Shown here in pieces: positions 14,714-15,393 of a DNA stretch of 15,393 nt. Position 1 is the first letter of the stretch. Each line of letters begins with the position of its first letter. Both the position numbers and the translations under genes were made by a program. Under the pieces are notes generated by a model. It did not search any database, was not told the origin of the DNA, and saw nothing but the letters and a program-made list of their open reading frames with translations. The DNA comes from Oscillospiraceae bacterium (lineage in GTDB: Bacteria > Bacillota_A > Clostridia > Oscillospirales > WRJC01). The DNA lies in the NCBI GenBank assembly GCA_009782405.1, contig WRJC01000068.1, positions 1-15,393 on the forward strand, read 5' to 3'.

Positions 14714-14753
14714 CAAGGGGAAACGCAAAAAATATTTTTTGCGTTTCCCCTTG
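14714..14753. repeat. Perfect 40-bp palindrome
   Basis: Two 19-bp arms, from CAAGGGGAAACGC outward-in to A6, are separated only by TA. It lies 15 nt after the transporter stop. There is no T-run after it on the plus strand; on the minus strand it runs into a T-rich stretch. It may act as a terminator or mRNA-end stabiliser. Its last three bases are the first three of the tRNA promoter -35 box. Confidence 0.93.
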
Positions 14754-14779
14754 ACAAACAAATATTTTTGGAGTATAAT
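14751..14779 (+). promoter_or_regulatory. Consensus promoter of tRNA-Cys
   Basis: TTGACA (14751-14756), 17 bp and TATAAT (14774-14779), a perfect sigma-A promoter. The tRNA begins 15 nt after the -10 box. Confidence 0.94.
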
Positions 14780-14793
14780 GGTAAATAACAAGC

Positions 14794-14868
<75 letters not shown>

Positions 14869-14877
14869 AAAGATAAG

Positions 14878-14916
14878 CCCCGATTATCCGCGATAATGCG
14901 GGATGTCGGGGTTTTT
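14878..14916 (+). terminator. Terminator of tRNA-Cys
   Basis: CCCCGA (14878-14883) pairs with TCGGGG (14906-14911), with an inner CCGC/GCGG pairing, followed by T5. Confidence 0.85.
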
Positions 14917-14940
14917 ATAAATTACACGGTGCCGGTATTT

Positions 14941-15388
14941 ATGGACAAAAATATTATAACCGTATATCACGGGTCAGACAAGATAATCGAGAAGCCCGAA
15001 TTCGGGAAAGGGCATATATATAACGATTACGGCAGAGGGTTCTATTTGACATCGAAGAAAGAATTGGCTGGCGAATGGGCTGTTTTGCGTACAGGCTTAA
15101 ACGGATACATCAACGAATATGAATTATTCATACATGAGAGGCTTCATAACCTGGCTTATCACAAAGGAAGCCGTCGGACGATTATTGACTTTGGGGGACT
15201 GGGGCGTACAGGTATGTTTAAAGTCCGCAAAAGCGTTTGGCAGTATAAATTTGGTCGGATATACCGAAGCGGCGAGCGATATATACTACAAAGACGCATT
15301 GGGCAGAAATCAGATTGCAGGGGACTTATACAGGCAGCTTGACGGAAAGGTATTGCGCGAGGGGAAATTTATAACGGATTTGATGTGA
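14941..15388 (+). pseudogene. DUF3990-family protein, frameshifted and internally shortened
   Basis: From ATG 14941 the first frame encodes MDKNIITVYHGSDKII, then KPEFGKG, NDYGRGFYLTSKKELAGEWA and YINEYEL. This is the DUF3990 N-terminus (YHGS ... GRGFY-x-T ... A-x-EWA), which by recall belongs to the ADP-ribosyltransferase-like superfamily. The family C-terminus (LITKEAVGRLLTLGDWGVQ, VCLKSAKAF, then GYTEAASDIYY) is in the next frame, ending at TGA 15388. The switch lies roughly at 15119-15160, and about 50-80 residues of the usual middle part are missing. The first frame alone would give an unrelated tail ending at 15342. There is no Shine-Dalgarno before the ATG. The gene is very probably dead, or the window contains a sequencing error; the missing middle argues for real decay. 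Confidence 0.75.
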
Positions 15389-15393
15389 TTGCA

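Noticed and set aside
14714..14753. Palindrome as insertion-sequence terminal repeats
   Set aside because: The arms are separated by only 2 bp, with no transposase or target duplication.
14896..14940. ATG 14896 as the DUF3990 start
   Set aside because: It lies within the tRNA terminator; family homology begins at ATG 14941.

Overview
The window looks like chromosomal DNA of an anaerobic, plant-fibre-degrading member of the Bacillota, most likely a Clostridia lineage. This is inferred from strong Shine-Dalgarno sites and sigma-A promoters, a degenerate PxTG-D cell-wall sorting signal, a Clostridia-type EFR1 flavodoxin/ferredoxin, a DUF4368-type serine recombinase fragment, DUF3990, and a solute-binding lipoprotein beside a GH51 arabinofuranosidase. 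No rRNA or other species marker is present, so the genus cannot be named.

Layout. 1-1818 (+): the C-terminal beta-sandwich end of a secreted carbohydrate-active-type protein, closed by a terminator, then a CBM9-like surface protein with its own promoter. 1909-3615 (-): a foreign-looking block made of the last 79 codons of a large serine recombinase, an EFR1 protein, and a TetR regulator whose promoter carries two 21-bp operators. 3856-8144 (-): one apparent operon reading solute-binding lipoprotein, GH51 alpha-L-arabinofuranosidase, then a zeta-toxin-like P-loop kinase, with a promoter at 8116-8144 and a terminator near 3700-3730. 8238-9853: a toxin-antitoxin island with an intact relB-yoeB pair (-) and an intact higBA pair (+), punctuated by three copies of the same higA 3' end plus terminator: a 7-codon relic, a 36-codon relic 142/144 identical to the intact copy, and the intact gene. 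9858-11879 (-): housekeeping gapA and tatD, each with its own promoter. 11969-14698 (+): a MacB/FtsX-type ABC transporter with ATPase and permease in one 909-residue chain. 14714-15388 (+): a perfect 40-bp palindrome abutting a consensus promoter, tRNA-Cys(GCA) with encoded CCA, its terminator, and a frameshifted DUF3990 gene.

How the genes work together: the lipoprotein would capture oligosaccharides at the membrane, the GH51 enzyme (no signal peptide) would release arabinose inside the cell, and the CBM9-like protein would display a sugar-binding domain on the cell wall. The transporter permease for the lipoprotein is not here. The kinase at the end of this operon has no visible epsilon antitoxin and is the least explained gene in the cluster. 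The two most interesting structures are the repeated higA 3' ends around the toxin-antitoxin pairs and the zeta-like kinase in a sugar operon.
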